This document shows, piece by piece, positions 62,766-64,000 of a stretch of DNA of 64,000 nucleotides. Every line of letters starts with the position of its first letter. The stretch's first letter is position 1. Source of the DNA: Nocardioides nitrophenolicus (GTDB lineage: Bacteria; Actinomycetota; Actinomycetes; Propionibacteriales; Nocardioidaceae). The DNA is taken from assembly GCF_016907515.1 (NCBI RefSeq), contig NZ_JAFBBY010000001.1:2790001-2854000 (forward strand), read 5' to 3'. Below the pieces are notes generated by a model. The model was not told the DNA's origin and did not search any database. It was given only the letters and a program-made list of their open reading frames with translations. Position numbers and translations under genes: made by a program.

Positions 62766-64000
62766 CCCCGCGGTCGCGCGGCGGGAGCCAGAGCACGAAG
62801 CGGGTGGTGGGGCTGGCCGCGTCGAGGGAGAGGTGGCCGCCGCACACCTCGGCCAGCTCGGCGGCGACCGCCAGGCCGATCCCCTCCGAGCCCGGGCTGC
62901 CGGTGCTCACGCCGCGGCGGAACACCTCGGGACCGAGGTGCGCGGTGCCCTCGTCGCCCACGACGATCTCCAGGTGCGTGCCGGCGTCGCGCACCTCCAC
63001 CGTGATGGCGCCGCTGCCGTGCTTGCGGGCGTTGTCGACGAGGACGTCGAGCACCTGGTCGAGCGGACCGCGCGGCACCCGGGTGCGGGAGCGCCGCCCG
63101 GTCTGCCGTACGACGAGCTCGCGGGACTCGGCCGCGAGGCGGCGCTCCCAGCGAGCCGCGCTCGCGTCGACCACCTCGACCAGGTCGACCGTCTCCTGGG
63201 CGTCGATCCTCCGGCCGCGGGCGAGGTCGAGCAGCTCGTCGATGGCGCCGCTGAGCCGGTCCAGCTCGCGCAGGCCGTGCTCGAGCTCGGTGGCGACGGC
63301 CGGGTCCGTCTCCGGCCACAGGGTGAGGTCCTCGAGGTTGAGCCGGAGCGCCGTGATCGGGGTGCGCAGCTGGTGGGAGGCGTTCGCGGCGAACTCCCGC
63401 TCCCGGCGCACCAGCTCGTCCAGCCGGGTCGCCGCGCCCCGCAGCGATGCCCCGATCTCGTCGGCCTCCGGGACGGCGTACGACGGCACGTCGATGTCGA
63501 ACCGCCCGTCGCCGAGGTCGCGGGAGAAGGCGGCGAGGTCCTGGAACGGCCGCGCCATCCGGGCGGCGATCACGAAGCCCAGCACGGCCGAGCCGAGCGC
63601 GAGCGCGAGGCCGAGCAGGACCAGCGGGAGCAGTGCCTCGCGGATGCTCGTGCCGATCGACTCCCCGGACGCGCTGAGCCGCAGCGTGCTGCCGTCGGCG
63701 AGGCGACGGCTCACCGTGACGCCGTCGGCGTCCTCGTGGGCGGCGCCGACCACGATCGGCGGGCTCGACGGGCGGTCCAGCTCGACCCGGTCGGCGGCGA
63801 CCAGGCCGCCCGCGAGCAGGCTCGCGTCGACCTCGCGGCCCTGGCCGGTGCGCTCCTCGACCAGGTCCGCCAGCACCGCGGCGCTCCCGGTCAGGCTGGT
63901 CCGCGCCTGCTCCCGGACCAGGTCGGCCAGGAAGTAGGCCCGCGGCACGCCGTACAGGCCGATCACGGCGACCGTGAGGCCGACGAAGGCGAGGACCAGC
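62737..64000 (-). CDS. HAMP sensor histidine kinase, N-terminus outside window
   Basis: At least 420 residues visible; the frame runs through the right window edge within the first TM helix (LAFVGLTVAVIGL). A periplasmic segment of about 110 residues, a second TM (LLPLVLLGLALALGSAVLGFVI), HAMP, HisKA (ANASHQLRTPITALRLN) and HATPase follow. The G1 box is unusual: VGDEGTAHLG instead of DxGxG; G2 is GIGLAVAAELAEV. Its regulator should lie beyond 64000. Confidence 0.88.
   Translation of the reverse strand, partial: LVLAFVGLTVAVIGLYGVPRAYFLADLVREQARTSLTGSAAVLADLVEERTGQGREVDASLLAGGLVAADRVELDRPSSPPIVVGAAHEDADGVTVSRRLADGSTLRLSASGESIGTSIREALLPLVLLGLALALGSAVLGFVIAARMARPFQDLAAFSRDLGDGRFDIDVPSYAVPEADEIGASLRGAATRLDELVRREREFAANASHQLRTPITALRLNLEDLTLWPETDPAVATELEHGLRELDRLSGAIDELLDLARGRRIDAQETVDLVEVVDASAARWERRLAAESRELVVRQTGRRSRTRVPRGPLDQVLDVLVDNARKHGSGAITVEVRDAGTHLEIVVGDEGTAHLGPEVFRRGVSTGSPGSEGIGLAVAAELAEVCGGHLSLDAASPTTRFVLWLPPRDRGVSRPAVPAS

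Overview
The window is GC-rich chromosomal DNA (strong GC bias at third codon positions, many GTG starts, 4-bp ATGA/GTGA gene overlaps, SARP/AfsR-type regulator, mostly SD-less starts). It looks like a high-GC actinobacterium, and protein style plus intergenic architecture suggest Nocardioides or another Nocardioidaceae (inference, no database search). It is mostly an ordinary gene-dense region with some accessory insertions. No rRNA, tRNA, CRISPR array or prophage was recognised.

Layout. 0-1.5 kb: NarL-type two-component pair (regulator cut by the window edge). 1.6-9.4 kb: secreted proteins, namely an SMP-30-like propeller, an ankyrin lipoprotein made of two duplicated halves, a small lipoprotein, and three tandem paralogues of a secreted eight-repeat ELWxTDGT propeller with a C-terminal Ig-like domain. 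9.5-16.5 kb: MFS exporter, frameshifted secretory lipase, AfsR-type regulator and small proteins. 16.9-24.9 kb: complete potassium-uptake operon (small membrane protein-kdpF-A-B-C-D-E), divergent from an APC-type transporter at 25 kb. 26.9-27.3 kb: first pair of a 112-bp interspersed repeat. 27.3-36.9 kb: housekeeping and redox genes (pterin dehydratase, UvrA-like ATPase, LLM oxidoreductase-thioredoxin, GH25 lysozyme, NYN nuclease, epimerase, exonuclease III). 36.9-37.5 kb: toxin-antitoxin cassette between perfect 29-bp direct repeats. 37.5-45.2 kb: MFS, kinase-like protein, second two-component pair, GH65 phosphorylase plus beta-phosphoglucomutase. 45.2-52.2 kb: P450, truncated haemoglobin, large LuxR regulator, DrrAB-type ABC exporter, Dps. 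52.2-53.5 kb: IS30-family element sitting in the loop of a palindrome whose uninterrupted relative lies at 59.4 kb. 53.6-64 kb: P450-TetR pair, UbiB-like kinase, second pair of 112-bp repeats, DinB-like protein, nitronate monooxygenase, MFS, DUF1905, YCII-ECF sigma pair and a truncated histidine kinase.

How the parts fit. Three promoters in the secreted-protein region share one geometry: an 18-bp direct repeat of TGACAGG phased by 11 bp, 9 bp, then a weak -10 hexamer; in two of them the start codon follows 6 nt later. This suggests a local regulon covering the propeller genes and the MFS/lipase/AfsR block, driven by an OmpR/PhoB-type regulator. Independently, many genes across the window have TANNNT exactly 6-7 nt before the start codon, the signature of leaderless mRNAs. 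The most unusual DNA features are that regulon, the paired 112-bp repeats, the repeat-bounded TA cassette and the IS30 insertion into a palindrome.
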